Source: Streptomyces sp. ISL-96
GTDB lineage: Bacteria; Actinomycetota; Actinomycetes; Streptomycetales; Streptomycetaceae
Assembly: GCF_018614035.1 (NCBI RefSeq)
Contig: NZ_JAGGPA010000041.1
Location: 114,639 to 178,638 of the forward strand
Direction: 5' to 3'
Length of the DNA stretch: 64,000 nucleotides
In this document: positions 51,846 to 60,135 of the stretch, one piece after another
Numbering within the stretch: position 1 is the stretch's first letter
How the letters are laid out: each line of letters begins with the position of its first letter
Notes under the pieces: generated by a model
Told to the model about the DNA's origin: nothing
Seen by the model: only the letters and a program-made list of their open reading frames with translations
The model's database searches: none
Translations under genes and position numbers: made by a program

Positions 51846-54374
51846 CTACTCGGCCTTGATGGCGTCGAGCATGTTCAGCCTCGCCGCACTGCGCGCCGGC
51901 CACATCGCCGCGAGTACGCCGACCACCCCGGCCAGCAGCAGGAAGACGCCGATCCGGTCCCACGGCACGACCAGGGCGTAACCCGGGACCGAGTCCTTGA
52001 CCGTCTGGCCGATGGCCCAGCCCAGGAACGTACCGAGACTGATGCCGATCACCGCTCCGAAGAGCGAGATGACCACGGCCTCCAGCCGGATCATGGTCTT
52101 GACCTTGCGGCGGTCGAGGCCGATCGCCCGCAGCATGCCGATCTCCTGCTGGCGCTCGAAGACGGACATCGCCAGGGTGTTGATGACGCCGAGCACCGCG
52201 ATGAGCAGGGCCATGCCGAGCAGCCCGTACATGATGTTCAGCATCGTGTTGATCATGCCGCCGAACTGGTTGCGGATGTCCTGCTGGTCCATCACGCTGA
52301 TCGCCGGGTTCTGCCCCAGCGCGTCCACGAGCGCCTTCTCGTTCGCCGCGCTCGCGCCGCCGTCCGTCTTCACCCAGATCTCCCGGATGTACGGCTTGGC
52401 CTCGTGCTTGTTCACGGTCTTCTGGTCGATCAGGACCGACGAGAGGAATTCATTCCCCTTGTACGTCGCGCCGACCGTCAGCTTCGACTCCTTGCCGTCC
52501 GCGAACTTCACGGGCACGCTGTCGCCGACCTTCAGGTCCCCGTTCTTCGCGGTCTTGTCGTCGACCACGATGGCGCCCTTGGCCAGCGAGTCCAGCGAGC
52601 CGGAGACCGGCGTGACGTTGATGACCCGCTCGATGTCGCCCGGCGTGACACCGGAGAACGCGGCCCACTCACCCTTCAGCTCGATATTGGCGGCCGTCTG
52701 CGGGGAGAGCGCCGATACGCCGGGCGCCTTCTCCAGCGCGCTGAGCGCCGAGCTGTCCAGCGAACCGCCGCCGGCCATCGTGAACATGTAGTCGGCCTTG
52801 ATGTTGTCCGTGGTCATCTTGTCCACGGCCCGGCCCATCGTGACGCCGAGCACGGACAGTCCGGTGACCAGGGTGAGGCCGATCGCCAACGCGGAGGCGG
52901 TGGCTCCGGTACGCCGCGGATTGCGCACCGCGTTCTGGCCCGCCAGCGTGCCCGACACCCCGAAGAGCTTGCTGATCAGCGGGCGTACGAGCGCGATCAC
53001 CGGCCGCGACAGCAGCGGGATCAGCACGATGATGCCGATCAGCGCGAAGAACGCACCGGCCCCGATGAGCATCCGGCCGTCCTTGCCGACCGCCGCGCCG
53101 CCGAGGATGCCGGCCGCGCCCAGCAGCGTGATCGCGCCGCCGATGGAGTTGCGTACGACGAGCGACTTGGTGGTCGCGACGGCGTGCACGCTGCTCATCG
53201 CCGCCACCGGCGCGATCTTGGCGGCCCGGCGGGCGGGCAGCCAGGCGGCGAGCATCGTGACCAGCACACCGACCGCGAAGGCGGCGGCGACGGCGGTGGG
53301 CGAGACGATCAGCGGACCGGCCGGCACCTTCGCGCCGAAGGCGGACATCGCCGAACGCAACCCGGTCGCGAGCCCCAGACCGAGGGCGAAACCGACCACC
53401 GACGCGATCGCGCCGACGACCATCGCTTCGAGCAGCACGGAGCGCTTGACCTGGCGGCGGGAGGCGCCGACGGCGCGCATCAGCGCCAGTTCCTTGGTGC
53501 GCTGGGCGACCAGCATGGTGAAGGTGTTGGAGATCAGGAAGATGCCGACGAAGAGCGCGATCGCGGCGAAGCCGAGCAGCACCTGGTTGAGCGCGCTCAG
53601 GCCCTCTTCGATCATCTTGGCCTGGTCGTCGGCGAGCTCCTTGCCGGTCTGGGCCTCGGCGCCCTCGGGCAGCAGCGGCTTGACGGCGCCGAGCAGCTGC
53701 TGCTCGGACGTGCCGGAGGCGGCGGTGATGGTGACGTCCTTGAAGTGACCGGGCGTCAGGTAGAGCTGCTGGGCGACGGGGGTGCTGAAGAGCACCAGCG
53801 AGCCGCCGGCGTTGACCTGGCCGTCCTCGGTGGTGAAGACACCGGAGAGGGTGTACTCCTTCACCGGCCCGTTGGTCGCGACCCGCACGGTGTCACCGGT
53901 CTTGTACTTGCCCTTGTCGGCCGTGGCCTTGTCGAGGGCGATCTCACCGGCCTTCGCCGGACCCGAGCCGTCGGTGAAGTCGTACGCGGCATCCTTGCCG
54001 CCCTTCCCGGGCTCGAAGTTGGCGCCGGTGTTGGACCAGCCGTTGCCGATGAGCTTGCCGTCGGGGTCGGCGACGCCGGCGAAGCCGGAGACGCGCCCGG
54101 TGGCGGCGGCGACGCCGTCCAGGCCCTGGATCTTCTCCAGGGTCCGGGCGTCTATGCCCTGCTCCTTCTTGCTGTTCTCGGAGTCGGGGTACGTCGTGAC
54201 CGCTACGGCGACGTCTTTGTAGCTCTTCGCCGACTGGTTGCCGAAGGCGTTGGAGAGGGTGTCGGTGAAGACCAGGGTGCCGGACACGAAGGCCACGCCG
54301 AGCATTACGGCGAGCACGGTCATCAGCAGCCTGGCCTTGTGCGCGAGCACATTGCGCAGGGCGGTACGGAACAT
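51846..54374 (-). CDS. FtsX/MacB-like ABC permease, second system
   Basis: 842 residues. Same plan as the permease at 2192-4771: N-terminal TM (LLMTVLAVMLGVAFVSGTLVF), extracellular domain, FtsX core (about 265-400) ending PARRAAKIAPVAAM, internal TM pair, second extracellular domain and a C-terminal FtsX core ending ARSAARLNMLDAIKAE. Conserved RTKELALMRAVGASRRQVKRS and RQQEIGMLRAIGLDRRKVKTM mark the coupling helices that touch the ATPase. It is transcribed with the ATPase gene upstream (54446-55222), with a 71-bp gap. Confidence 0.94.
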   Translation of the reverse strand: MFRTALRNVLAHKARLLMTVLAVMLGVAFVSGTLVFTDTLSNAFGNQSAKSYKDVAVAVTTYPDSENSKKEQGIDARTLEKIQGLDGVAAATGRVSGFAGVADPDGKLIGNGWSNTGANFEPGKGGKDAAYDFTDGSGPAKAGEIALDKATADKGKYKTGDTVRVATNGPVKEYTLSGVFTTEDGQVNAGGSLVLFSTPVAQQLYLTPGHFKDVTITAASGTSEQQLLGAVKPLLPEGAEAQTGKELADDQAKMIEEGLSALNQVLLGFAAIALFVGIFLISNTFTMLVAQRTKELALMRAVGASRRQVKRSVLLEAMVVGAIASVVGFALGLGLATGLRSAMSAFGAKVPAGPLIVSPTAVAAAFAVGVLVTMLAAWLPARRAAKIAPVAAMSSVHAVATTKSLVVRNSIGGAITLLGAAGILGGAAVGKDGRMLIGAGAFFALIGIIVLIPLLSRPVIALVRPLISKLFGVSGTLAGQNAVRNPRRTGATASALAIGLTLVTGLSVLGVTMGRAVDKMTTDNIKADYMFTMAGGGSLDSSALSALEKAPGVSALSPQTAANIELKGEWAAFSGVTPGDIERVINVTPVSGSLDSLAKGAIVVDDKTAKNGDLKVGDSVPVKFADGKESKLTVGATYKGNEFLSSVLIDQKTVNKHEAKPYIREIWVKTDGGASAANEKALVDALGQNPAISVMDQQDIRNQFGGMINTMLNIMYGLLGMALLIAVLGVINTLAMSVFERQQEIGMLRAIGLDRRKVKTMIRLEAVVISLFGAVIGISLGTFLGWAIGQTVKDSVPGYALVVPWDRIGVFLLLAGVVGVLAAMWPARSAARLNMLDAIKAE

Positions 54375-54445
54375 TTCTGTCAGTCCTGGGGTGGGGGCGG
54401 CCGGATGGGAAGGAACGGGGCGCTCAGCCGGGGATCAGCCGGTGG

Positions 54446-55222
54446 TCAGCTGGTGCGGCCCCTGGCGTCGAACTCCTTCATCCGGTCGAGTACGCCGTCC
54501 GCGGTCGGGTTCAGCATCTCGTCGACGATCCGGCCGTCGGCCAGGAAGATCACGCGGTCCGCGTACGACGCGGCTGCCGGGTCGTGCGTCACCATGACGA
54601 CGGTCTGGCCGAGCTCGCGCACGGAGTTGCGCAGGAAGCCGAGGACCTCGGCGCCCGAGCGGGAGTCCAGGTTTCCGGTCGGCTCGTCGCCGAACATGAT
54701 CTCCGGCCGGCTCGCCAGGGCGCGGGCCACGGCGACGCGCTGCTGCTGGCCGCCGGAGAGCTGGGCGGGCCGGTGGCTCAGCCGGTCGGCCAGGCCCACC
54801 ATGTCGATGACCGTCTTCAGCCACTCCTGGTCGGGCTTGCGGCCCGCGATGTCCATCGGCAGGGTGATGTTCTCGGCGGCGGTGAGCGTCGGCAGCAGGT
54901 TGAACGCCTGGAAGATGAAGCCGATCTTGTCCCGGCGCAGCTGTGTGAGCTGCTTGTCCTTGAGGGTGCCCAGCTCGGTCTCGCCGATCCGTACGGAGCC
55001 GGAGCTGAAGGAGTCGAGACCCGCGACGCAGTGCATCAGCGTCGACTTGCCGGAGCCCGACGGGCCCATGATCGCGGTGAACTCACCCTGGCGGAAGTCC
55101 ACCGTGACCCGGTCCAGAGCGACAACCTGAGTCTCGCCCTGCCCGTAAACCTTGGAAAGCTCCGTGGCGCGTGCGGCCACCGCGGTGGCGCGGTGGGCGG
55201 TGGCGGTGGGGGTGGTGGTCAC
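54446..55222 (-). CDS. MacB/LolD-type ABC ATPase, second system
   Basis: 258 residues from the ATG at 55222 (AGGAGTGCCCTC upstream). Walker A GPSGSGKST near residues 55-63, Q-loop FIFQAFNLLPTL, signature LSGGQQQR, Walker B IMFGDEP, H-loop MVTHDP. It shares nearly all of its motifs and much of its sequence with the ATPase at 1407-2195, including the tail LDRMKxFDARGRTS, so the two exporters descend from a duplication. Confidence 0.95.
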   Translation of the reverse strand: MTTTPTATAHRATAVAARATELSKVYGQGETQVVALDRVTVDFRQGEFTAIMGPSGSGKSTLMHCVAGLDSFSSGSVRIGETELGTLKDKQLTQLRRDKIGFIFQAFNLLPTLTAAENITLPMDIAGRKPDQEWLKTVIDMVGLADRLSHRPAQLSGGQQQRVAVARALASRPEIMFGDEPTGNLDSRSGAEVLGFLRNSVRELGQTVVMVTHDPAAASYADRVIFLADGRIVDEMLNPTADGVLDRMKEFDARGRTS

Positions 55223-55633
55223 GAGAGGGCACTCCTGTCGGGGACGTTTAAAGGGACTCCTTCATGGTCCCGTCCGATCGGCGCCCGCGGATCAGCCCTC
55301 GTGCCCGTTCCCGTGGCCGTCTTGAGTCGCATCGCGGGGCACGCCCGTCCTCCTTTGGTATGACGCCGTCCCTGAGGCCGCCCCCGAGTCGGGGCAGGTA
55401 CGGGAAGGGGCACGGGCAGGGCAAAGACAACGGCGCGGGCAGTCGAGTTTCCGCCTTTCCCGTGGGCGGCCCTTCAGGCCCGCCCACCCCTCCCGGCATG
55501 TGCCGACAGCCCATTCGTCCACTGACACACCCTCAGGCGCCAATAAAATAAGACAACATCAGCCCGGTGTTCCGCTGTACGGGGGAAGCGTCCGGATAGG
55601 CTCTGACCCGCGAATTGTGGAGCCGCGCACCTT
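55223..55633. other. intergenic region upstream of bldA
   Basis: About 410 bases between the divergent ABC operon and the tRNA gene. No supported protein gene. An AT-rich patch is at 55543-55560. TAGGCT (55597-55602) could be a -10 box about 30 bp before the tRNA, but no good -35 was found. Confidence 0.4.
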
Positions 55634-55718
55634 GCCCGGATGGTGGAATGCAGACACGGCGAGCTTAAACCTCGCTGCCCCTCGGGGCGTGCCGGTTCGA
55701 GTCCGGTTCCGGGCACCA
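55634..55718 (+). tRNA. bldA: tRNA-Leu(UAA), bldA
   Basis: Acceptor GCCCGGA pairs with TCCGGGC; the anticodon stem-loop is GCGAG-CTTAAAC-CTCGC with anticodon TAA; a long variable arm (TGCCCCTCGGGGCG) marks the leucine type; the T loop is GGTTCGAGTCC; CCA is encoded at the end. This is the only tRNA reading UUA in Streptomyces, the developmental regulator bldA. Confidence 0.95.
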
Positions 55719-55925
55719 CGCACGGCCGATGGGCCGCCCGACCAGTGACCGGCGCCAGCGCGGCCACCGCGAGCCGATCGTGTCCCGGTGACGCAGCCCC
55801 GGCCGCGCGGTGATCCGGGCGATCCCGAACCGTCACCAAAGATCCTCCCCTGGCACTAGGGTCTTCCTTTTGCTTTCCCATTACTCTTGAGTCAAGGCCA
55901 CGCAGGGTGGCCATGGAGGAGTGAG

Positions 55926-56798
55926 ATGAGGAGCAGCAACCCGGTCTTCTCGCGACGGGGCTTCAGCCGCGACAACGGCACCGCGGGCTTCACCGCGGCA
56001 CCGCAGGCCGGGGGCCCCGCCGTCGGTACGGCGCAGGGCAACCCGTACGCCCAGGGCGCCCCCGCGAACCCGTACGCCACCAACCCTTACGCCCAGCAGG
56101 ACACGCAGTACGGCGCCCCGCAGGCGCCCGTACGCGGCGATGTCATGACGATGGACGACGTCGTCGCGCGCACGGGCATCACGCTCGGCGTCGTGATCGC
56201 CGGCGCCACCGTCGCCTGGGTCATGAACCTCGGCCTCGGCCTGGCCATCGGCGCCGCTCTCGTGGCGATGGTGCTCGCGCTGGTCCAGTCCTTCAAGCGG
56301 ACGCCCGTCCCGGCGCTGATCCTGGCGTACGCGGGCTTCGAAGGCATCTTCCTCGGCGCGCTCAGCAACTTCGTGAACACGATGGTGTCGCCGGGTGCGC
56401 CGATGCAGGCGGTACTGGGCACGATGGCGGTCTTCGTCACCATGCTCTTCCTGTACAAGACCCGGATCATCCGGGTCACGCAGCGCTTCACGCGCTACCT
56501 GATGATCGCCGCGATCAGCTTCATCGTCCTGACCGCCGTGAACCTGCTGTTCATGGTGTTCGCGGGCGGTGACGGCCTCGGCTTCCGCAGCGGCTGGATG
56601 GGCGTCGTCTTCGGCGTCGTAGGTGTGCTGCTCGGCGCGTTCTTCCTCGCCATGGACTTCAAGCAGGTCGAGGACGGCGTCGCGTACGGCGCTCCGCGCG
56701 AGGAGTCCTGGCTGGCGGCCTTCGGCCTCACCCTGACCCTGGTGTGGATCTACCTGGAGATGCTGCGACTGGTCTCCATCCTCAGCGGCGACGACTAG
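55926..56798 (+). CDS. Bax inhibitor-1 / YccA-family membrane protein
   Basis: 290 residues from the ATG at 55926, after GGAGGAG. A Gly/Pro/Tyr-rich cytoplasmic N-terminus of about 75 residues with NPYAQGAPANPYATNPYAQ repeats, then seven TM segments. LILAYAGFEGIFLGALS and MDFKQVEDGVAYG, with AAFGLTLTLVWIYLEMLRL at the C-terminus, are typical of BI-1 (Bax1-I). The family is linked to calcium leak channels in other organisms; the function in Streptomyces is unknown. Ended by the hairpin at 56827. Confidence 0.92.
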   Translation: MRSSNPVFSRRGFSRDNGTAGFTAAPQAGGPAVGTAQGNPYAQGAPANPYATNPYAQQDTQYGAPQAPVRGDVMTMDDVVARTGITLGVVIAGATVAWVMNLGLGLAIGAALVAMVLALVQSFKRTPVPALILAYAGFEGIFLGALSNFVNTMVSPGAPMQAVLGTMAVFVTMLFLYKTRIIRVTQRFTRYLMIAAISFIVLTAVNLLFMVFAGGDGLGFRSGWMGVVFGVVGVLLGAFFLAMDFKQVEDGVAYGAPREESWLAAFGLTLTLVWIYLEMLRLVSILSGDD

Positions 56799-56826
56799 TC
56801 ACCGCCCTGGGGACCTCCCCGGGAAC

Positions 56827-56872
56827 ATGCGGAAGGGCCCGTCCGGCAAACGCCGGGCGGGCCCTTCCGCAT
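56827..56872. terminator. bidirectional hairpin terminator
   Basis: Perfect 15-bp arms 56827-56841 (ATGCGGAAGGGCCCG) and 56858-56872, extended by partly paired CCGGC/GCCGG, between convergent genes. Confidence 0.82.
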
Positions 56873-56877
56873 GAGGG

Positions 56878-57108
56878 CTAGAGCAATCGCCGGGCGGCGC
56901 GCCTCAGGTCGTACTCGTGGATGATCGCTTTCGCATGGCCGTAGGCGAGATTGTGTTCACTCCGGAGCCAGCTGACCTTCTCCTCGAAGCGGAAGAGGGC
57001 TGGGCCGTCGTCTACGGCGCGGAGCCAGTCGGAGACTTCACGACCGGTGCAGTGGGGGATTCGGGAGAGCAGGTTCTGATGGGTCTCTTCGGAGAAGACT
57101 TGGGACAT
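56878..57108 (-). CDS. DUF4287 small protein
   Basis: 76 residues. The DUF4287 core is TGREVSDWLRAVDDGPALFRFEEKVSWLRSEHNLAYGHAKAIIHEYDLRRAAR. Small cytosolic helical protein of unknown function, common in actinobacteria. Divergent from the next gene, sharing a 100-bp promoter region. Confidence 0.85.
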   Translation of the reverse strand: MSQVFSEETHQNLLSRIPHCTGREVSDWLRAVDDGPALFRFEEKVSWLRSEHNLAYGHAKAIIHEYDLRRAARRLL

Positions 57109-57208
57109 TCGGCGCCTCCGGACGCATTGCGCGAGTGCTCCTTCATGTCACCGTGCCTGAGTGTTCGCCCGTTGGCAACAGTCCCGGGAGGGCGCGTAGG
57201 GTCGCGGC

Positions 57209-57583
57209 GTGCTTGATACAACGCCCCTGACGGCCGCCGTGGACCGATTCGCCGACCGGCTGCGCGCCGCCCCGCAGAGCCGCCTGCAGCGCGGCGCCGC
57301 CGCCGAAGGACTCGCGCTGGCCAGGGAATTGGCCGTACGGGCACAGCGGCTCGAGGAGCCGGAGGCGCAGCCGCGGATCATGCCGGACGCGGGCGCGTTC
57401 GCGGTGGCCGACCAGCTCGCGGTGGCCGGCCACGATCTGGCGGGGGCGCTGGAAATGGTCGCGGCGCCGGAAATGGCGGGGGCGCGGGAACGGGGAACGG
57501 CCCCGTCCGTCGAGGCCGTGGAGGCCGAGCTGGACGAGGCCGTGAAACTGGTGAAGGCGGCGGCGGCGCGGGCCGGGGTCTGA
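57209..57583 (+). CDS. conserved helical hypothetical protein
   Basis: 124 residues from a GTG at 57209. The whole protein is alanine-rich and helical (AAPQSRLQRGAAAEGLALARELAVRAQRLE; SVEAVEAELDEAVKLVKAAA). No signal peptide, membrane segment or known motif. I do not recognise a family; the codon bias and its isolated position between two clear genes support it as real. Confidence 0.65.
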   Translation: MLDTTPLTAAVDRFADRLRAAPQSRLQRGAAAEGLALARELAVRAQRLEEPEAQPRIMPDAGAFAVADQLAVAGHDLAGALEMVAAPEMAGARERGTAPSVEAVEAELDEAVKLVKAAAARAGV

Positions 57584-57620
57584 GCCGGGGGTTGATCCCG
57601 TACCTGAGCCGGGGCCGGGG

Positions 57621-58520
57621 CTAGATCGACGCGATGACGCGGTCGGCGAGGATGTACACGCTTTCCTCGCCGCAGGAGAAGGTCAGGGCGTACGCACCGG
57701 AGATGCCGGAGCCGCCCAGCAGGACCGGGGACTCGCCGACGCGCAGCGACTCGGCGAGGCGCTCGGCGGTCTCGCGGTGGCCGGGGGTCATGCAGAGCGT
57801 CGTACCGTCCATGAAGACGTACACGTCGAGGGTGCCGAGCGGCCCCGGGCGTACGTCGGTGAGCGCGGTGCGGGCGGCAGCGAGCTCTTCGAGGCGCGTC
57901 ACGGTGCGCTCGTGGTCGGCCACGACGGGTGTCTGAACCGGGACGAAGTCGGGGTGCGAGGGGTGGCGGCGGCGGGCGGCGGCCAGCTCGGGGGAGTCCT
58001 CGGGGAACGCGTCGGCCGGCTCGACGAGGTCGTCGACGCCGTCGAGCCCATCGAGGCCATCGAGGCCGTCCAGCCCGTCCAGCCCGTCGAAAGCGTCGAC
58101 GCCATCGGCGCGGTCGAGCGCTTCGTACGCGTCGAACGACTCCAGGCCCGTGAAGTCCGCCTGGCGCGGGATGAAGAACGGGGGCGACTCGTCGCCGAGG
58201 CCGGGCAGACCGCCCAGCAGCGACGGGGCGTCGGCGGCGTCGCGGGCCTCCTGCGCGGCCCAGAACGCACGCGCCTCCGCCAGCTCGCGCTCACGCTCCT
58301 CGGCGAGGGCTTCGGCTACCGCGGCCCGTATCCCGTCCGCTTCGGCGGCACGGGTCTGCTGGGGGACGGCGGCCCCGGAACGGCTGACGGCCGCGGCCGT
58401 CAGCTCGGTACGCAGAGCGGCGACCTGCTTGCGCAGTCCGTGGACTGCGTGCAGGGCAGCGGCGCCCACGGCCGTGGCGGCGGCCGTGGTAAGCAGCAGG
58501 GCAAGAGGCATGGCGCTCAC
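57621..58520 (-). CDS. membrane-anchored hypothetical protein with LDG tandem repeats
   Basis: 299 residues from a GTG at 58520 (GGGAG upstream; ATG at 58511 is an alternative). One N-terminal TM (MPLALLLTTAAATAVGAAALHAVHGL), a coiled coil with many Glu/Ala, then a repeat DGLDGLDGLDGLDGLDGVDDL near residues 143-165, and a C-terminal alpha/beta domain of about 100 residues (LEELAAARTALTDVRPGPLGTLDVYVFMDGTTLCMTPGHRETAERLAESL). The C-terminal domain looks conserved, but I cannot name it. The acidic repeat probably varies between strains by slippage. Confidence 0.75.
   Translation of the reverse strand: MSAMPLALLLTTAAATAVGAAALHAVHGLRKQVAALRTELTAAAVSRSGAAVPQQTRAAEADGIRAAVAEALAEERERELAEARAFWAAQEARDAADAPSLLGGLPGLGDESPPFFIPRQADFTGLESFDAYEALDRADGVDAFDGLDGLDGLDGLDGLDGVDDLVEPADAFPEDSPELAAARRRHPSHPDFVPVQTPVVADHERTVTRLEELAAARTALTDVRPGPLGTLDVYVFMDGTTLCMTPGHRETAERLAESLRVGESPVLLGGSGISGAYALTFSCGEESVYILADRVIASI
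58041..58094. repeat. six 9-bp tandem units encoding LDG/FDG in the 299-residue protein
   Basis: Units GTCGAGCCC, ATCGAGGCC, ATCGAGGCC, GTCCAGCCC, GTCCAGCCC, GTCGAAAGC (plus strand). Nine-base period keeps the reading frame. Confidence 0.85.
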
Positions 58521-58669
58521 TGACTTACTCCCGGTTTCATCGATCCCCCGACTTCCTACATCAGCTTGAGGTGAGTGCGCGCCATCTGTCAGTGCATTAC
58601 GTCACGAATTGGACAGTTCTTTCCGCCGCTCGTTCAGCCCGTAACCGGCATTGACCTGGGGATATGCCT

Positions 58670-58702
58670 CTCCCCCAGGAGATAGATCACATCCTGGGGG
58701 AG
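58670..58702 (-). terminator. hairpin terminator after thiolase gene
   Basis: Perfect 11-bp arms 58670-58680 (CTCCCCCAGGA) and 58692-58702, 11-base loop, about 40 bp after the thiolase stop. Confidence 0.75.
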
Positions 58703-58740
58703 ATTGGGTTACGAACCGGGTGCGGCCGGCGTACTCAGGT

Positions 58741-59961
58741 TCAGCTGAGGCGCTCGATGACCATGGCCATGCCCTGGCCGCCGCCCACGCACATCGTCTC
58801 CAGGCCGAACTGCTTGTCGTGGAACTGGAGGCTGTTGATCAGCGTGCCGGTGATGCGGGCGCCGGTCATACCGAAGGGGTGGCCGACGGCGATGGCGCCA
58901 CCGTTGACGTTGAGCTTGTCCAGGTCCAGGCCGAGGTCCTGGTAGGAGGGGATGACCTGGGCGGCGAAGGCCTCGTTGATCTCGGCGAGGTCGATGTCGC
59001 CGATGCTCAGACCGGCGCGCTTGAGCGCCTGCTTGCTGGCCTCCACGGGTCCGTAACCCATGATCTCGGGAGACAGCCCGGAGACGCCGGTCGAGACGAT
59101 GCGCGCCAGCGGCGTCAGCCCCAGCTCACGGGCCTTGGTGTCGCTCATGATGACGAGGGCGGCGGCGCCGTCGTTGAGCGGGCAGCAGTTGGCGGCGGTG
59201 ACGCGGCCGTCGGGGCGGAAGACGGGCTTGAGGCCCTGGACGCCTTCGAGGGTGACACCGGCGCGCGGCCCGTCGTCCTGCGACACGACAGTCCCGTCGG
59301 GGGTGGTGACCGGGGTGATCTCGCGCTCCCAGAAGCCGTTCTTGATGGCCTGCTCGGCGAGGTTCTGCGACCGTACGCCGAACTCGTCCATCTCGGCGCG
59401 GGAGATGCCCTTGAGGCGGGCGAGGTTCTCGGCGGTCTGGCCCATCGCGATGTACGCGTCGGGGAGCAGGCCGTCCTCGCGCGGGTCGTGCCAGTCGGCG
59501 CCCTCGGTCTGCGCGACGGCGGCGGTACGGGCCTCGGCCTCGGCGAAGAGGGGGTTGTGGGTGTCGGGCATGCCGTCGGAGCTGCCCTTGATGGAGCGGG
59601 AGACCATCTCGACACCGGCGGAGATGAAGACGTCACCCTCGCCGGCCTTGATGGCGTGCAGCGCCATGCGGGAGGTCTGGAGGGAGGAGGAGCAGTAACG
59701 GGTGATGGTGCAGCCCGGGAGGTGGTCCATCCCCATCTGTACGGCGACGATCCGCCCCAGGTTGTGTCCCTGCTCGCCGCCGGGGAGGCCGCAGCCGAGC
59801 ATGAGGTCGTCGATGTCACGGGGGTCGAGCTCGGGCACCTTGGCGAGGGCGGCCTGAATGATGGTGGCGGTCAGGTCGTCGGGCCGCAGGTCCTTCAGCG
59901 AGCCCTTGAAGGCGCGGCCGATGGGCGAACGGGCGGTGGAAACGATCACGGCTTCGGGCAT
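58741..59961 (-). CDS. acetyl-CoA C-acyltransferase (thiolase)
   Basis: 406 residues, standard thiolase length. Cys90 in ITRYCSSSLQT is the acyl-carrying nucleophile; NVNGGAIAVGHPFGMTGAR holds the catalytic His; the second Cys is in METMCVGGGQGMAMV. Residues RSPIGRAFKGSLKDLRPDDL are typical of degradative and FadA/FadI-type thiolases. It cleaves 3-ketoacyl-CoA or condenses acetyl-CoA in lipid metabolism. Confidence 0.95.
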   Translation of the reverse strand: MPEAVIVSTARSPIGRAFKGSLKDLRPDDLTATIIQAALAKVPELDPRDIDDLMLGCGLPGGEQGHNLGRIVAVQMGMDHLPGCTITRYCSSSLQTSRMALHAIKAGEGDVFISAGVEMVSRSIKGSSDGMPDTHNPLFAEAEARTAAVAQTEGADWHDPREDGLLPDAYIAMGQTAENLARLKGISRAEMDEFGVRSQNLAEQAIKNGFWEREITPVTTPDGTVVSQDDGPRAGVTLEGVQGLKPVFRPDGRVTAANCCPLNDGAAALVIMSDTKARELGLTPLARIVSTGVSGLSPEIMGYGPVEASKQALKRAGLSIGDIDLAEINEAFAAQVIPSYQDLGLDLDKLNVNGGAIAVGHPFGMTGARITGTLINSLQFHDKQFGLETMCVGGGQGMAMVIERLS

Positions 59962-60100
59962 GACGGCTCCATGAGGGCGAGAAGGCGGTACGCAGGGCTA
60001 GCTGGGAAGTTACCCGCACGTATGGCCTGGGTCACCGACCTGGTGATGTGATGCGGGCCTCTTTTCTAAGCGCCCGCTCAGTCGGTGGTCCTTCCCGGGA

Positions 60101-60121
60101 GGGTCTGGGGCGGAGCCCCAG
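60101..60121. repeat. REP-like palindrome in the intergenic region
   Basis: GGGTCTGGGGCGGAGCCCCAG, arms CTGGGGC (60105-60111) and GCCCCAG (60115-60121); the same core, inverted, is inside the YfhO gene at 35187-35203. Confidence 0.7.
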
Positions 60122-60135
60122 TCCCCCCGCACCCC

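Noticed and set aside
55634..55718. tRNA gene as attachment site of an integrative element
   Set aside because: No 3' tRNA duplicate or integrase is near; both elements in the window integrate in protein genes.
58041..58094. CRISPR-like array
   Set aside because: Nine-base units without spacers inside a coding frame; no cas genes in the window.
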